From positions 1 to 61,241 of the forward strand of contig JBBIIC010000012.1 in the NCBI GenBank assembly GCA_037446725.1: a stretch of DNA of 61,241 nucleotides. Direction: 5' to 3'. Under the pieces are notes generated by a model. That model was not told the DNA's origin and searched no databases. It was given only the letters and a program-made list of their open reading frames with translations. Made by a program: the position numbers and the translations under genes. The DNA is from JBBIIC01 sp037446725. GTDB taxonomy: Bacteria > Actinomycetota > Coriobacteriia > Anaerosomatales > SLCP01. Positions 26,395 to 35,975 of the stretch are shown piece by piece (within the stretch, counting starts at the first letter, position 1; the number at the start of each line of letters is the position of its first letter).

Positions 26395-29097
26395 CTACCT
26401 GTTCTCAGAGGCCGTCGCTTTCTCCGCAAGAGCCGCTTGGGCCGCCGCCAGCCGGGCGAGCGGCACCCGATACGGCGAGCAGGACACGTAGTCCAGCCCG
26501 ATGGCGTAGAAGACCTTGACCGACTCCGGATCGCCTCCGTGTTCTCCGCACACACCGAGCTTGATGCCCGGGTTGCCCTCACGACCGAGACGACAGCCCA
26601 TCTCGACCAGCTTGGCTACTCCGTCGTCGATGGTCTCGAACGGGTTGCGGGGCAGGATCTTGCGCTCCAGATAGCGCGGCAGGAACTTCGACTCGATGTC
26701 GTCGCGCGAGAACCCGAAGGTCGTCTGCGTCAGGTCGTTGGTGCCGAACGAGAAGAAGTCGGCGACCTTGGCCACGCGATCGGCCATGACCGCGGCGCGC
26801 GGCAGTTCGATCATCGTCCCGACGGGGATGTCGATCTCGGTGCCACACTCGGCCATGACGTCCGCGAGCACCTTCTCGCTCTCGTCGCGCAGCGTCATGA
26901 GCTCGTCCTTAAGCGCCACGAGCGGGATCATGATCTCGGGCTTCGGGTCCTTGCCCTCACGCTTCAGCTGGCATGCGGCCCGCGTGATCGCGCGCACCTG
27001 CATCGCGTAGATCTCCGGGTGCATGATGCCGAGGCGGCATCCACGCAGGCCGAGCATCGGGTTGGCCTCGGCCATGTGGTCGATCTGCTCGAGGAGCTTG
27101 CGCTTGGCCTTGAGCTCATCGTCAGTCGCGCCCGCACACTCCTCGCGGGCGATCGCGACGGCAAGCTCGCGGGGATCGTCGAGGAACTCGTGCAAGGGCG
27201 GGTCGAGGAGCCGGACCGTGACGGGCAGACCATCCATGGCCGCGAAGATGCCGAGGTAGTCCTCGGTCTGTACCTCTAGGAGTTTCGCGAGCGCACTCTC
27301 GCGCGCAACCTCGTTCTCGGCCAGAATCATGTCCTGAACGATGGACTTCCTGTCGCCGAGGAACATGTGCTCGGTGCGGCACAGGCCGATACCGGCCGCG
27401 CCGAACTTCCTGCCGAGCGCCGCGTCGTCGGGCGTGTCGGCGTTCGCGCGAACACCCATAGTACGGAACTCGTCGGCCCACCCGAGGATGGTGTCGAAGT
27501 CCCCCGAGACCTCCGGTTCCACGAGATCGACCGCGCCGAGCACGACCGTGCCGGTGGTGCCGTCGATGGAGATGATGTCCCCCTCGGTGAGCGTCACGCC
27601 GGCACCGGTCACGACCGCCTGCTTCTTGCCGGCGTCGATCTTGAGGGCCTCGGCGCCGCACACGCAGGGTTTGCCCATTCCGCGCGCAACGACCGCAGCA
27701 TGTGACGTCTTGCCGCCGTGTGAGGTGAGAATGCCCTCGGCGGCGATCATGCCGTGCAGGTCGTCCGGTGTCGTCTCCCAGCGCACGAGAATGACCTTGC
27801 GGCCCTCGGCCACGGCCGACTCGGCGTCGTCCGCCGTGAAAACGACCTCGCCCACGGCTGCGCCTGGCGAGGCGTTCAGGCCCTTGGCGAGCGTGTCGTA
27901 GGACGCATTCGCGTCGAACTGAGGGTGGAGGAGCTGGTCCAGCTGGTCGGGATCCACGCGCAGCACTGCCTCTTCACGGGTGATGAGGCCCTCGGACACC
28001 ATGTCGACCGCGATCTTGAGCGCAGCCTTCGCGGTGCGCTTCCCCACGCGGGTCTGCAGCATCCACAAGCGGCCCTGCTCGATGGTGAACTCGATATCGC
28101 ACATGTCGCGATAGTGGTTCTCCAGCTTGGTGAACACGCCCTCGAGCTCGGAGGCGACCCCGGGCATCACGTCGTGGAGCTCGGCGATCGGAGTGGTGTT
28201 GCGGATTCCTGCGACAACGTCCTCGCCCTGGGCGTTCACCAGGAAGTCGCCGTAGAACTCGTTGGTGCCGTCGGCGGGGTTTCGGGTGAAGGCGACGCCG
28301 GTGGCGCTCGTCTCTCCCTTGTTGCCGAAGACCATCGTCTGGACGTTCACCGCAGTGCCCAGGTCGTCCGGAATCCTGTACAGACGACGGTAGTCGATGG
28401 CGCGGCGGTTCATCCACGACTTGAAGACCGCCTCGATAGCCAGGCGCAGCTGCATCTGCACGTCTTGCGGGAAGGCGACCCGGCCGTCCTCGGCAAGTGC
28501 CGGAAACTCGTCCGCCGACACGTGTACGGCGACGATCTCCTTGAACTGGCCGACCAAGCGCTCGAGGTCCGCGGCGGAGAGCTCGTTGTCCGATGCGACG
28601 CCGCGCGCCTGGCGCATCGTGGTGAGCGCGTTCTCGAACAGGTCGCCCTCAACGTCGAGCACCACCTTTGAGAACATCTGGACGAAGCGGCGATACGAGT
28701 CCCAGGCGAAGCGGTCGTTGCCGGTCTGAGCGATGAGCCCCTGCACCGACGTGTCGTTCAGGCCGAGGTTGAGAATGGTGTCCATCATTCCTGGCATCGA
28801 GAAAGGGGCCCCGGAGCGTACCGAGACGAGCAGCGGGTCCCCGGCGTCACCGAGCCGCTTACCCATCTGGCCCTCGAGATCGGCCACGTGCGCGGCGATC
28901 TCGGCCGCCAGGCCCTCGGGAAAGGCGTTGCCGCCTTCGTAGTACTCGACGCACGTCTGGCAGGTGATCGTCAAGCCCGGAGGTACCGGAAGGCCGAGCT
29001 TCGTCATCTCGGCGAGATTGGCTCCCTTGCCGCCCAGGACGTACTTCATCGAAGCATCGCCCTCGCGGAACGCATACACACGCTTGACGTCGGACAA
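26395..29097 (-). CDS. ppdK: Pyruvate, phosphate dikinase
   Basis: Interconverts pyruvate + ATP + Pi and PEP + AMP + PPi. The 900-residue protein has an N-terminal ATP-grasp region (GGKGANLAEMTKLGLPVPPG, about 21). A central swivelling domain carries the phosphorylated His in SHGGKTSHAAVVARGMGKP, whose Thr two residues before the His is the known regulatory site. The C-terminal PEP/pyruvate barrel has GLCRTEHMFLG, EIMIPLVA and GTNDLTQTTFGFSRDD with a terminal GVCGEHGGDP. The chosen start is TTG 29097, because AGGGGAG lies suitably upstream and the protein then has family length. An upstream open extension to 29193 looks non-coding. The regulator gene lies just upstream. Confidence 0.95.
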   Translation of the reverse strand: MSDVKRVYAFREGDASMKYVLGGKGANLAEMTKLGLPVPPGLTITCQTCVEYYEGGNAFPEGLAAEIAAHVADLEGQMGKRLGDAGDPLLVSVRSGAPFSMPGMMDTILNLGLNDTSVQGLIAQTGNDRFAWDSYRRFVQMFSKVVLDVEGDLFENALTTMRQARGVASDNELSAADLERLVGQFKEIVAVHVSADEFPALAEDGRVAFPQDVQMQLRLAIEAVFKSWMNRRAIDYRRLYRIPDDLGTAVNVQTMVFGNKGETSATGVAFTRNPADGTNEFYGDFLVNAQGEDVVAGIRNTTPIAELHDVMPGVASELEGVFTKLENHYRDMCDIEFTIEQGRLWMLQTRVGKRTAKAALKIAVDMVSEGLITREEAVLRVDPDQLDQLLHPQFDANASYDTLAKGLNASPGAAVGEVVFTADDAESAVAEGRKVILVRWETTPDDLHGMIAAEGILTSHGGKTSHAAVVARGMGKPCVCGAEALKIDAGKKQAVVTGAGVTLTEGDIISIDGTTGTVVLGAVDLVEPEVSGDFDTILGWADEFRTMGVRANADTPDDAALGRKFGAAGIGLCRTEHMFLGDRKSIVQDMILAENEVARESALAKLLEVQTEDYLGIFAAMDGLPVTVRLLDPPLHEFLDDPRELAVAIAREECAGATDDELKAKRKLLEQIDHMAEANPMLGLRGCRLGIMHPEIYAMQVRAITRAACQLKREGKDPKPEIMIPLVALKDELMTLRDESEKVLADVMAECGTEIDIPVGTMIELPRAAVMADRVAKVADFFSFGTNDLTQTTFGFSRDDIESKFLPRYLERKILPRNPFETIDDGVAKLVEMGCRLGREGNPGIKLGVCGEHGGDPESVKVFYAIGLDYVSCSPYRVPLARLAAAQAALAEKATASENR

Positions 29098-29182
29098 TTC
29101 CCACTCCCCTGTTCGATGGACCAGGCAATGCCCGCTGTCAAGCGGGCGACGCGACAACGTCCGCCGGCACAGCCTGCAGACC

Positions 29183-30019
29183 TCACTGCTCAAGATAGCG
29201 GATTATCTCCTGCGCTGTCTCCTCGACAGCGCGGTTGTCGGTGCGTACGACGATACAGCCGAGCTGTCTCATCAGCGCGCGCGCCGACTCGATCTCGGTG
29301 AGGACCGCCTCCCGCTCGGCATACTGGCGCGCGTACACGCCGAGCTCCGAAAGGCGCTGACTGCGGATCGAGGAGAGCAGGTCCGGATCGCTCGTGAGGC
29401 CGAAGATGCGGCGGGGATCAACGTCGAAGAGCTCGGCGGGCGGCTCGACCTCGGGCATCAGCGGGATGTTGGCGGTCTTGTATCCCTTGAAGGCGAGGTA
29501 CATCGAGAGCGGCGTCTTGCTGGTACGCGAGACGCCGATGAGCACGACCTCGGCATCGGTCAGCCCTTCCGGGTTGCGCCCGTCGTCGTGCTTGACCGTG
29601 AACTCCATGGCCTCGATGCGCTGGTAGTATCCTCGGTCGGTCTTCCGGATCGCTCCGACCTCCCCCGTGGGGTGCACATCGGCGCTCTGTGCAAGCGCGG
29701 CGACCGCCGGGCCGAGGATGTCGACAGCGGCGAGTCCGAGGACGTCAGTGAGCAAGCGCATGCGCTCTCTGAGGTCCGGATCGGCGAGGGTGTAGAAGAA
29801 GACGCACGCCTGCTGCGCTGCGGAACGAACCGCTTCCTCGAGGGAGCCGGCGCACGACACCTTCCCAAGCCGCACGAGTTCGAACGTACCGGGCGAGAAC
29901 TGGCTCGCTGCAGCCCTGCCCACCAGGTCCGCCGTCTCGCCGAGCGAGTCGGACAGCACGTAGACCCGGCGCGGCAGTGCGCACCCCGGTGCGAACTCGT
30001 CATCGCGTGGTCGGGTCAT
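29183..30019 (-). CDS. PPDK/PEP synthase regulatory kinase-pyrophosphorylase (DUF299)
   Basis: Bifunctional regulator that inactivates PPDK by ADP-dependent phosphorylation of a Thr and restores it by Pi-dependent, PPi-forming dephosphorylation. The 278-residue protein has the family N-terminus RVYVLSDSLGETADLVGRAA, the P-loop VVLIGVSRTSKTPLSMYLA (about 160), GYKTANIPLMPEVEPP following it, and a C-terminal region with the GLTSDPDLLSSIR element. Its placement 85 bases upstream of ppdK supports PPDK as the target. The start is ATG 30019, three bases after the glyS stop; VYVLSDS lies about 18 residues in. Confidence 0.93.
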   Translation of the reverse strand: MTRPRDDEFAPGCALPRRVYVLSDSLGETADLVGRAAASQFSPGTFELVRLGKVSCAGSLEEAVRSAAQQACVFFYTLADPDLRERMRLLTDVLGLAAVDILGPAVAALAQSADVHPTGEVGAIRKTDRGYYQRIEAMEFTVKHDDGRNPEGLTDAEVVLIGVSRTSKTPLSMYLAFKGYKTANIPLMPEVEPPAELFDVDPRRIFGLTSDPDLLSSIRSQRLSELGVYARQYAEREAVLTEIESARALMRQLGCIVVRTDNRAVEETAQEIIRYLEQ

Positions 30020-30022
30020 CGG

Positions 30023-32092
30023 CTACCCGCTCAAGCGGCTGAAGTCGGCAAACCGCTCGAAGAGGGCGACTAAACGGTTCAGGAGGCGCAGCCGGTTCTC
30101 GCGCAGCTGCTGGTCGGAGTCCATGACGAGCACGCCGTCGAAGAAGGCATCGATCGGGCCACGCAATCCGGCGAGCACGCCAAGCGCGGCATCGTAGTCG
30201 GTCACTTCCAGTGACGCACCCGCCCGCTCCTCTGCCTCGGCGAGCGCATCGGCAAGTGCGGCCTCCTCGGTGCCCATCAACCCCGGATCGGCCGCCGTAC
30301 CGAGATCGGGTGCGGCGAGGTTCTTCGCGCGGGTGAAGGCGACCGAGAGGTCGTCCATGACATCACTCGTCGCCCTGAGCGCCGTGAGCGCATCACAGCG
30401 GGCTACAGCGTCGGCGGGGTCGTCGGCGGCCGATGCGAGGACGGCTGCGACCGTGTCGTACGCGTGACCCCGGTCGCGCAGCACCACCTCGAAACGCCCG
30501 GTGAAGAAGTCCTTCACCGCGACGCCTACGGTCTGGCGGTCGAACTCGAGCGCGTCGGCGTAGCCGTCGAGCGCCGCACCGATGGCCTCGTCGAGCGTCA
30601 GATGCAGGCCACCGAGCGTGATAGCGAGCACCCCGAGTGCGCCACGGCGCAGCGCGTAGGGGTCGGCCGAGCCGGTGGGAGCCATGCCGATTGCGAAGAT
30701 GCCGCAGATCGTGTCGAGCTTGTCGGCCGCCGAGACGAGCCGGCCGGCCTCGGACACGGGAATCGCATCCCCCGCGAACCGCGGCTGGTAGTGCTCGGGA
30801 ATCGCCGCTGCCACCGCGTCCGGCTCGCCTGCTGCCCGTGCGTAGTAGCCGCCCATGACTCCCTGCAGCGCAGGAAACTCGATGACGACGTGGGTCGTGA
30901 GATCGGCCTTGCAGAGGTGTGACGCGCGTACAGCCGCCGCCGTCGCGCCCGGGTCCGCCCCGGCGAGCGCGGCGAGTCTCGCAGCCAGCCGCTCGACGCG
31001 GCCGGCCTTCTCGGCGAGCGTGCCCAGACGTTCCTGGAACACGATGTCGGCAAGCTCCGCGGCGTACTCTTCGAGCGAACGCGCGAGGTCCTCACGGTAG
31101 AAGAACGCGGCGTCCGCCAGACGGGCACGGATCACGCGCTCGTGGCCCGCCACGATGGCTTCGGTACGGTCCGGGCTGCCGTTGTGCACCACCACGAACG
31201 CCGGGCTGAGCGAACCGTCACTCCCCTCGAGCGGGAAGTAGCGCTGGTGCGACTCCATCGCGGTCTCGAGCACCTCGCGCGGGACCTCGAGGAACTCCTC
31301 GTCGAAGCGCCCGACGCCCACGCTCGGCCACTCGACGAGGTTGACGACCTCGGCGAAGACCGTCTCCGGCACGACGGGAGTCGCACCCGCCTCCGCCGCG
31401 GCCGCGTCGATCCCCTCGCGTATGAGCGCCGCGCGCCGGACGTGGTCATACACCACGAGCCCGCGCTTGCAGGCCAGCTCATACTCGGCCGCCGATGGCA
31501 CCTCGATCGCGCCGGGTCCGAGGAACCGGTGTCCGTGGGTGACGCGCCCCGCTTCGACACCGGCGAACGACACCGGTATCACGTCCGCGCCGAACAGCGC
31601 GAGCATCCAGCGAATCGGCCGGGAGAACCTCGTCTCGCCCGAGCCCCATCGCATCGACTTCGGCCACTCGATGCCGGCGACGAGCCCGCCGAGCAACTCG
31701 GGCAGCACCTCAGTCGCCGCGCGTCCCGGGCGATCGATGACCGCATAGACGTAGGCACCGGATTCGTCCTCGACACGCTCGAGCGACCCGACGTCGATGC
31801 CCTTGCTGCGGGCGAAGCCCTCGGCTGCCTTGGTCGGAGTGCCGTCCGCGCCGAACGCGGCGTTCACAGCCGGGCCCTTGAAGCGAAGCGTGACATCGTC
31901 CTGCACCTCGGCGAGATCGCTCACCCGGACGACGAGCCGCCTCGGTGAGCCGAACACGTCGACGAGCGCGTACGCCAGGCTCGCCTCGGCGAGGGCGGCC
32001 TCGGTGTCCGCCTTGAGCTGGCCGATCGCTTCGTAGAGGGGTGCGGACGGGATCTCCTCGGTGCCGATCTCGAAGATCAGTTCCCGGTTCAT
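30023..32092 (-). CDS. glyS: Glycine--tRNA ligase beta subunit
   Basis: Beta subunit of the alpha2-beta2 glycyl-tRNA synthetase, needed for tRNA binding. The 689-residue product begins RELIFEIGTEEIPSAPL, the family hallmark. It contains RWGSGETRFSRPIRWMLALF (about 135), ESHQRYFPLE (about 280) and an HD-like and anticodon-binding C-terminus. The ATG at 32092 overlaps the glyQ stop by four bases; the open frame further upstream is a shadow of glyQ. Confidence 0.96.
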   Translation of the reverse strand: MNRELIFEIGTEEIPSAPLYEAIGQLKADTEAALAEASLAYALVDVFGSPRRLVVRVSDLAEVQDDVTLRFKGPAVNAAFGADGTPTKAAEGFARSKGIDVGSLERVEDESGAYVYAVIDRPGRAATEVLPELLGGLVAGIEWPKSMRWGSGETRFSRPIRWMLALFGADVIPVSFAGVEAGRVTHGHRFLGPGAIEVPSAAEYELACKRGLVVYDHVRRAALIREGIDAAAAEAGATPVVPETVFAEVVNLVEWPSVGVGRFDEEFLEVPREVLETAMESHQRYFPLEGSDGSLSPAFVVVHNGSPDRTEAIVAGHERVIRARLADAAFFYREDLARSLEEYAAELADIVFQERLGTLAEKAGRVERLAARLAALAGADPGATAAAVRASHLCKADLTTHVVIEFPALQGVMGGYYARAAGEPDAVAAAIPEHYQPRFAGDAIPVSEAGRLVSAADKLDTICGIFAIGMAPTGSADPYALRRGALGVLAITLGGLHLTLDEAIGAALDGYADALEFDRQTVGVAVKDFFTGRFEVVLRDRGHAYDTVAAVLASAADDPADAVARCDALTALRATSDVMDDLSVAFTRAKNLAAPDLGTAADPGLMGTEEAALADALAEAEERAGASLEVTDYDAALGVLAGLRGPIDAFFDGVLVMDSDQQLRENRLRLLNRLVALFERFADFSRLSG

Positions 32093-33018
32093 GACGCACC
32101 CCTTTGCACCGTGGGCCCGTCGTCGGCGGCCGCGTCGGCCTCGCCGGGCTGCGGGGAGAGCGACTCCATGTATGCCTCGCAACATGCCTTCGCGAGCGCC
32201 CGGACGCGGCCGATGAAGCTCACCCGCTCGGCGACGGCGATCGCGCCGCGTGCGTCGAGCAGATTGAACGCGTGCGAGCACTTCAGGACATAGTCGTACG
32301 CGGGAAGCGGCGTGCCGGCATCCAGGATGCGGCGGCACTCGGCCTCGTATGTGTCGAAGAGCCGGTAGAGCATGTCGGTGTCGGCGATCTCGAAGTTGTG
32401 CTTCGAGTACTCGTACTCATTGCGCCTGAAGACGTCCCCGTACGTGTAGGTCTCGCCCTCGGAGCCGACAACCCACACCAGATCGAAGACGCTGTCCACG
32501 CCCTGGATGTACATCGCGAGGCGCTCGATGCCGTAGGTGATCTCGGCCGGGACCGGCCTGCAGTCGAACCCTCCGACCTGCTGGAAGTACGTGAACTGAG
32601 TGACCTCCATACCGTTCAGCCAGACCTCCCAGCCCAGGCCCCACGCACCGAGGGTGGGCGACTCCCAGTCGTCCTCCACGAGCCGGACGTCGTGCTCGGC
32701 GGGCTCGATCCCGATGGCGCGCAGCGAGTCCCAGTACAGGTCGAGCACGTCATCCGGGCTCGGCTTGAGGATGACCTGGTACTGATAGTAGTGCTGGAGA
32801 CGGTTGGGGTTCTCGCCGTAGCGGCCGTCGGCCGGACGGCGGCTCGGCTGCACGTACGCCGTTCGCCACGGCTCGGGGCCGAGCGACTTCAGCGTCGTCG
32901 CAGGATGGAACGTTCCCGCACCGACCTCGGTGTCGTACGGCTGGAGCAGGACGCATCCCTGATCCGCCCAGTACCGGGAAAGCGCGAGGATGATGTCTTG
33001 GAAGGTCATTCCATGCAT
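32089..33018 (-). CDS. glyQ: Glycine--tRNA ligase alpha subunit
   Basis: Catalytic subunit of the alpha/beta glycyl-tRNA synthetase. The 309-residue protein has the family landmarks TFQDIILALSRYWADQGCVL at the start, EVGAGTFHPATTL, RRPADGRYGENPNRLQHYYQ (about 60) and GWEVWLNGMEVTQFTYFQQ (about 130). The ATG at 33018 has GAGGAG 11 bases upstream; ATG 33009 is an alternative. Many Actinobacteria use the unrelated single-chain GlyRS, so the split type is a taxonomic pointer. No T-box leader is present in the short 56-base gap. Confidence 0.96.
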   Translation of the reverse strand: MHGMTFQDIILALSRYWADQGCVLLQPYDTEVGAGTFHPATTLKSLGPEPWRTAYVQPSRRPADGRYGENPNRLQHYYQYQVILKPSPDDVLDLYWDSLRAIGIEPAEHDVRLVEDDWESPTLGAWGLGWEVWLNGMEVTQFTYFQQVGGFDCRPVPAEITYGIERLAMYIQGVDSVFDLVWVVGSEGETYTYGDVFRRNEYEYSKHNFEIADTDMLYRLFDTYEAECRRILDAGTPLPAYDYVLKCSHAFNLLDARGAIAVAERVSFIGRVRALAKACCEAYMESLSPQPGEADAAADDGPTVQRGAS

Positions 33019-33071
33019 CGGTGACGTGTCTCCTCTCGGTGCCCGTCCGCGACCCTGGCGGACGTGCAGGT

Positions 33072-33077
33072 ATCTTA
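33072..33077 (-). promoter_or_regulatory. -10 element before glyQ
   Basis: GGTAAGAT on the minus strand gives a TAAGAT -10 overlapping the stop codon of the upstream gene, about 55 bases before glyQ. No clear -35 is seen. Confidence 0.3.
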
Positions 33078-33614
33078 CCGCATGCGCCGGGTGCTCCGGA
33101 CCTCAGGACCGACCTTCTCGCGAAGCACCGCTCGCACCCGCTCCGCAAGGACATCGTCGAGTTGGCTCACCGGGATCAGCAGGTACGTCGTTCCGGTGAC
33201 GTAGACCAGGATGTGTTCTGCCGCCTCGCGCCAGCGACGAACCTCAGCCCACCGGATCTCCCCGTCACCCTCCGCCGACCGGTACGTAAGCGCCTCATCG
33301 CTGAGTCCGTATGCCACGGAGGCGTAGAGCGCTCGAGCGCTCGGCGAGGCCGAGACCCACGCGAGATAGCCCCACAGCACCACGGGGATCGCGAGCGCGG
33401 CGGCGAACAGCCCGGCGGCCTCGGTGCGCATTGCTGAACCGTACGCGAGCAACGCAGCGAACCCGAGGACGAACGGCACGAACCTCAGACGGAGCGCCGC
33501 AAGGTGGAGCAGGACGCCACGGTAGCCGCGCTCGGTGAGGGTGACCTCGAACTCGACGTGTGGCACCGGCAGTTCTTCGCCGGTCACTCCCCCGGCGGTC
33601 ATCGGGCCATTCAC
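33075..33614 (-). CDS. YcxB-like membrane protein
   Basis: Protein of unknown function, 179 residues from GTG 33614, which overlaps the recO stop as GTGA. The N-terminal part (HVEFEVTLTERGYRGVLLHL) precedes two adjacent membrane helices (FVPFVLGFAALLAYGS and AAGLFAAALAIPVVLWGYLAW, about 55-95). The C-terminal part (ALTYRSAEGDGEIRWAEVRRWREAAEHILVY, then TTYLLIPVSQL) matches the outline of YcxB-like domains, which resemble PH-like folds. The longer open frame upstream is a shadow of recO. Confidence 0.7.
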   Translation of the reverse strand: MNGPMTAGGVTGEELPVPHVEFEVTLTERGYRGVLLHLAALRLRFVPFVLGFAALLAYGSAMRTEAAGLFAAALAIPVVLWGYLAWVSASPSARALYASVAYGLSDEALTYRSAEGDGEIRWAEVRRWREAAEHILVYVTGTTYLLIPVSQLDDVLAERVRAVLREKVGPEVRSTRRMR

Positions 33615-34354
33615 CGGCCGCCTCCGTTCGCGTAGAACTCGAGCGCCTTCAGTCGTGCCGGAAGGTGGAACGTCACGAACTGGCGCATCAACACGAAGGC
33701 GAAGCTCACATCGCGCTGGGGCAGCTCCGCGTGCGCGATCTCGTCCATCGTGGCTGCCAGCAGCCAGTTGAGCAGCTCGCGCGCACCGATGCTGAGCGGT
33801 GGCGCCGTTCCGCCACACGCAGGACACAGCACTCCGCCTGCCTCGAGGGAGAACGACGTGCGACCCGATGCGGCACATGCACACGAGACGCACGAATCGA
33901 GGTGCGGACGGTACCCGTGCATCGCCATGGCCTTGAGCAGGAAAGCGGTCACGAGGGCGTCGAGGTGGACCATGTCGGCCTTCTCGAGGCCCGACAGCGT
34001 CGCGCACGCCAGACCGAACAGCCGCTCCTCTGGCTGGCCCTCGACGGCCATCTTGTCGAGCACGTCGAGCACGACCGAGGCCGCCGTCGAGCGCTCGTAG
34101 TCCTCGCGCAGACCCACGTGAAGGTCGACCGAGCGCGCATCCGATACGATCTCGAGGGCCCGGCCGGAAGCGAGCAGCAGATCGGCCACTGATCCGGGCT
34201 CCAGCCGACCGGCGAACCTCGAGCTAGGCTTGCGCATGCCTTTGGCGACCGCACGCACGATGCGGCCGTCCGCAGCCAGCAGAGTGACGATGATGTCCGC
34301 CTCGCCGAGCTTGGTCTTGCGCAGCACGAGCGCGCGCAGCGTGTACGAGCTCAC
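33611..34354 (-). CDS. recO: DNA repair protein RecO
   Basis: Recombination mediator that helps load RecA in the RecFOR pathway. The 247-residue protein has an N-terminal OB-fold (LRALVLRKTKLGEADIIVTLLA, then VRAVAKGMRKPSSRFAGRLEP). A C-terminal zinc motif reads CVSCACAASGRTSFSLEAGGVLCPAC (two CxxC-like pairs, about 163-190). The position after era and deoC fits the common era-recO linkage. It starts with GTG. Confidence 0.93.
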   Translation of the reverse strand: MSSYTLRALVLRKTKLGEADIIVTLLAADGRIVRAVAKGMRKPSSRFAGRLEPGSVADLLLASGRALEIVSDARSVDLHVGLREDYERSTAASVVLDVLDKMAVEGQPEERLFGLACATLSGLEKADMVHLDALVTAFLLKAMAMHGYRPHLDSCVSCACAASGRTSFSLEAGGVLCPACGGTAPPLSIGARELLNWLLAATMDEIAHAELPQRDVSFAFVLMRQFVTFHLPARLKALEFYANGGGR

Positions 34355-34363
34355 GCGTGGTCG

Positions 34364-35041
34364 CTACCCGCGCTCGAGCGCCTCGAGGATCTCGAGCCCC
34401 GAGGACGAGCCGAGGCGGCTGGCCCCGGCGCCGAGCATCTGAAGTGCCGTGTCGAGGTCCCGAATGCCGCCCGCGGCCTTCACGCCGACATCGGGACCCA
34501 CCGCGGCTCGCATAATCTCGACGTCCCGCAGGCTCGCTCCCCGCGGGCCAAAACCGGTCGAGGTCTTCACGTACTGGGCTCCTGCGACGACCGCACGGCG
34601 GCATGCAGCATCGATCTCGTTCTCACTGAGATAGCCGGTCTCGAGGATCACCTTGACGATCGCGCTCCCCGAGGAAACGGCGTCGACGGCCTCAACGACG
34701 GCGCGGATGTCGTCCTCGACGAAGGTCAGCTCGCCCTCGAGCATTGCAGGGATGTTGAGGACCATGTCGACCTCGGTGCATCCGAGCTCCACGAGCAGCC
34801 CGGCCTCCGCGACCTTGGTCCCGGTGTTGGAGTAGCCAAGTGGGAACCCGCAGACCGAGCAGACGAGGGTGTCGGTGCCGGCGAGCTTCTGCGATGCGAG
34901 CGGTACGAGGAAGGGTGAGACACACAGCGAAGCGAAGCCCGCGTCGCGCGACGCGTCCATCCACGTGCCGGCCTCGGCGAAGCCCGCAGTAGGCTTGAGC
35001 AGCGTCTGGTCGATGGCCGCCGCCAGCGTCTTGGTGTCCAT
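34364..35041 (-). CDS. deoC: Deoxyribose-phosphate aldolase
   Basis: Class I aldolase that cleaves 2-deoxyribose-5-phosphate to glyceraldehyde-3-phosphate and acetaldehyde. The 225-residue protein has the N-terminal IDQTLLKPTAGFAE, the Asp-bearing EVDMVLNIPAML (about 90), the Schiff-base Lys in IVKVILETGYL (about 137) and the second Lys in VGVKAAGGIRDL (about 188). It lies four bases after era and, together with cdd, gives a nucleoside-salvage pair flanking era. Confidence 0.95.
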   Translation of the reverse strand: MDTKTLAAAIDQTLLKPTAGFAEAGTWMDASRDAGFASLCVSPFLVPLASQKLAGTDTLVCSVCGFPLGYSNTGTKVAEAGLLVELGCTEVDMVLNIPAMLEGELTFVEDDIRAVVEAVDAVSSGSAIVKVILETGYLSENEIDAACRRAVVAGAQYVKTSTGFGPRGASLRDVEIMRAAVGPDVGVKAAGGIRDLDTALQMLGAGASRLGSSSGLEILEALERG

Positions 35042-35045
35042 GCGA

Positions 35046-35975
35046 CTACAACCCCTCTCCGTAGCCGAACCTGCGAATCTGCGATGCGTCGCGGCGCCAG
35101 TTGCGCTTCACCTTGACCGTCAGGTCGAGGTAGACGCGTGTTCCGAGCAGCCGTTCGAGATCCTCGCGGGCCTGACTGCCGATGCGCTTGATCGTCTCTC
35201 CGCCCTTGCCGACGATTATGCCCTTCTGCGAGTCGCGCTCCACGAACACGGTCGCCGCAATGCGGGCCAACTCGCCGGCGCGGGCGAACTCGAGGTCGTC
35301 GACCGCGACACCAACGGCGTGCGGCACCTCGTCGAACGTCGTGCGCAACACCTTCTCGCGGATGAACTCGGCGATCATCACCTCGAGCGGCTGGTCTGTC
35401 GACATGTCCCTCGGGAAGTAGCGCGGACCCTCGGGCAGCAGACGAGTGACCGTGGCCACGAAGCCGGCCACGTTGAAGTCCTCGAGCGCGGAGAGCGCGA
35501 CGACGTCGTCGAAGGTCACGATCTCGTCCATCGCGCGCGCCTGACGTTCGATGACGTCCGGGCCGACCAGGTCTGCCTTCGTGAGCACGAGGACCTTCGG
35601 GGCCTTCGCGGCTGCCACGTGCTGTGCCACCCAGCGGTCGCCTGCTCCGGCCGGTGCAGAGGCGTCGAGAACGAGACACGCAACGTCGACGTCGGCAAGG
35701 GCCATCAGCCCGGATTTGTTCAACTCCTCGCCCAGGGCATCGTGCGGCTTGTGCAGTCCTGGGGTGTCGACGAGGACCACCTGCGCGTCATCGGTGTCGA
35801 TGATGGCTCGCAACCGGTGTCGCGTGGTCTGGGGAGTGTCCGAGGTGATCGCCACCTTCGCGCCGACAACCGCGTTCACGAGCGTAGACTTGCCTGCATT
35901 CGGCCTGCCGACCAATGCGACAAACCCGCTGCGGACCCGCCCGGCGTCCTTGGCGCCTGTCGCGTCCACACTCAC
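35046..35975 (-). CDS. era: GTPase Era
   Basis: Essential GTPase that binds 16S rRNA near its 3' end during 30S maturation. The 309-residue protein has G1 GRPNAGKST, G2 region TSDTPQTTRHR, G3 DTPGLHKP, G4 TKAD and a C-terminal KH domain with IVGKGGETIKRIGSQAREDL. The GTG start at 35975 overlaps the cdd stop as GTGA. The first 12 residues form a short charged lead before the G domain. The linkage ybeY-...-cdd-era-recO is common in Gram-positive bacteria. Confidence 0.96.
   Translation of the reverse strand: MSVDATGAKDAGRVRSGFVALVGRPNAGKSTLVNAVVGAKVAITSDTPQTTRHRLRAIIDTDDAQVVLVDTPGLHKPHDALGEELNKSGLMALADVDVACLVLDASAPAGAGDRWVAQHVAAAKAPKVLVLTKADLVGPDVIERQARAMDEIVTFDDVVALSALEDFNVAGFVATVTRLLPEGPRYFPRDMSTDQPLEVMIAEFIREKVLRTTFDEVPHAVGVAVDDLEFARAGELARIAATVFVERDSQKGIIVGKGGETIKRIGSQAREDLERLLGTRVYLDLTVKVKRNWRRDASQIRRFGYGEGL

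Noticed and set aside
29098..29182. Promoter for ppdK within the small hairpin containing TTGACA
   Set aside because: TTGACA is present, but no acceptable -10 lies 16-18 bases downstream.
33019..33074. T-box or other leader before glyQ
   Set aside because: The gap of 56 bases is too short for a T-box, and no AGGGUGGnACCGCG-like element was seen.
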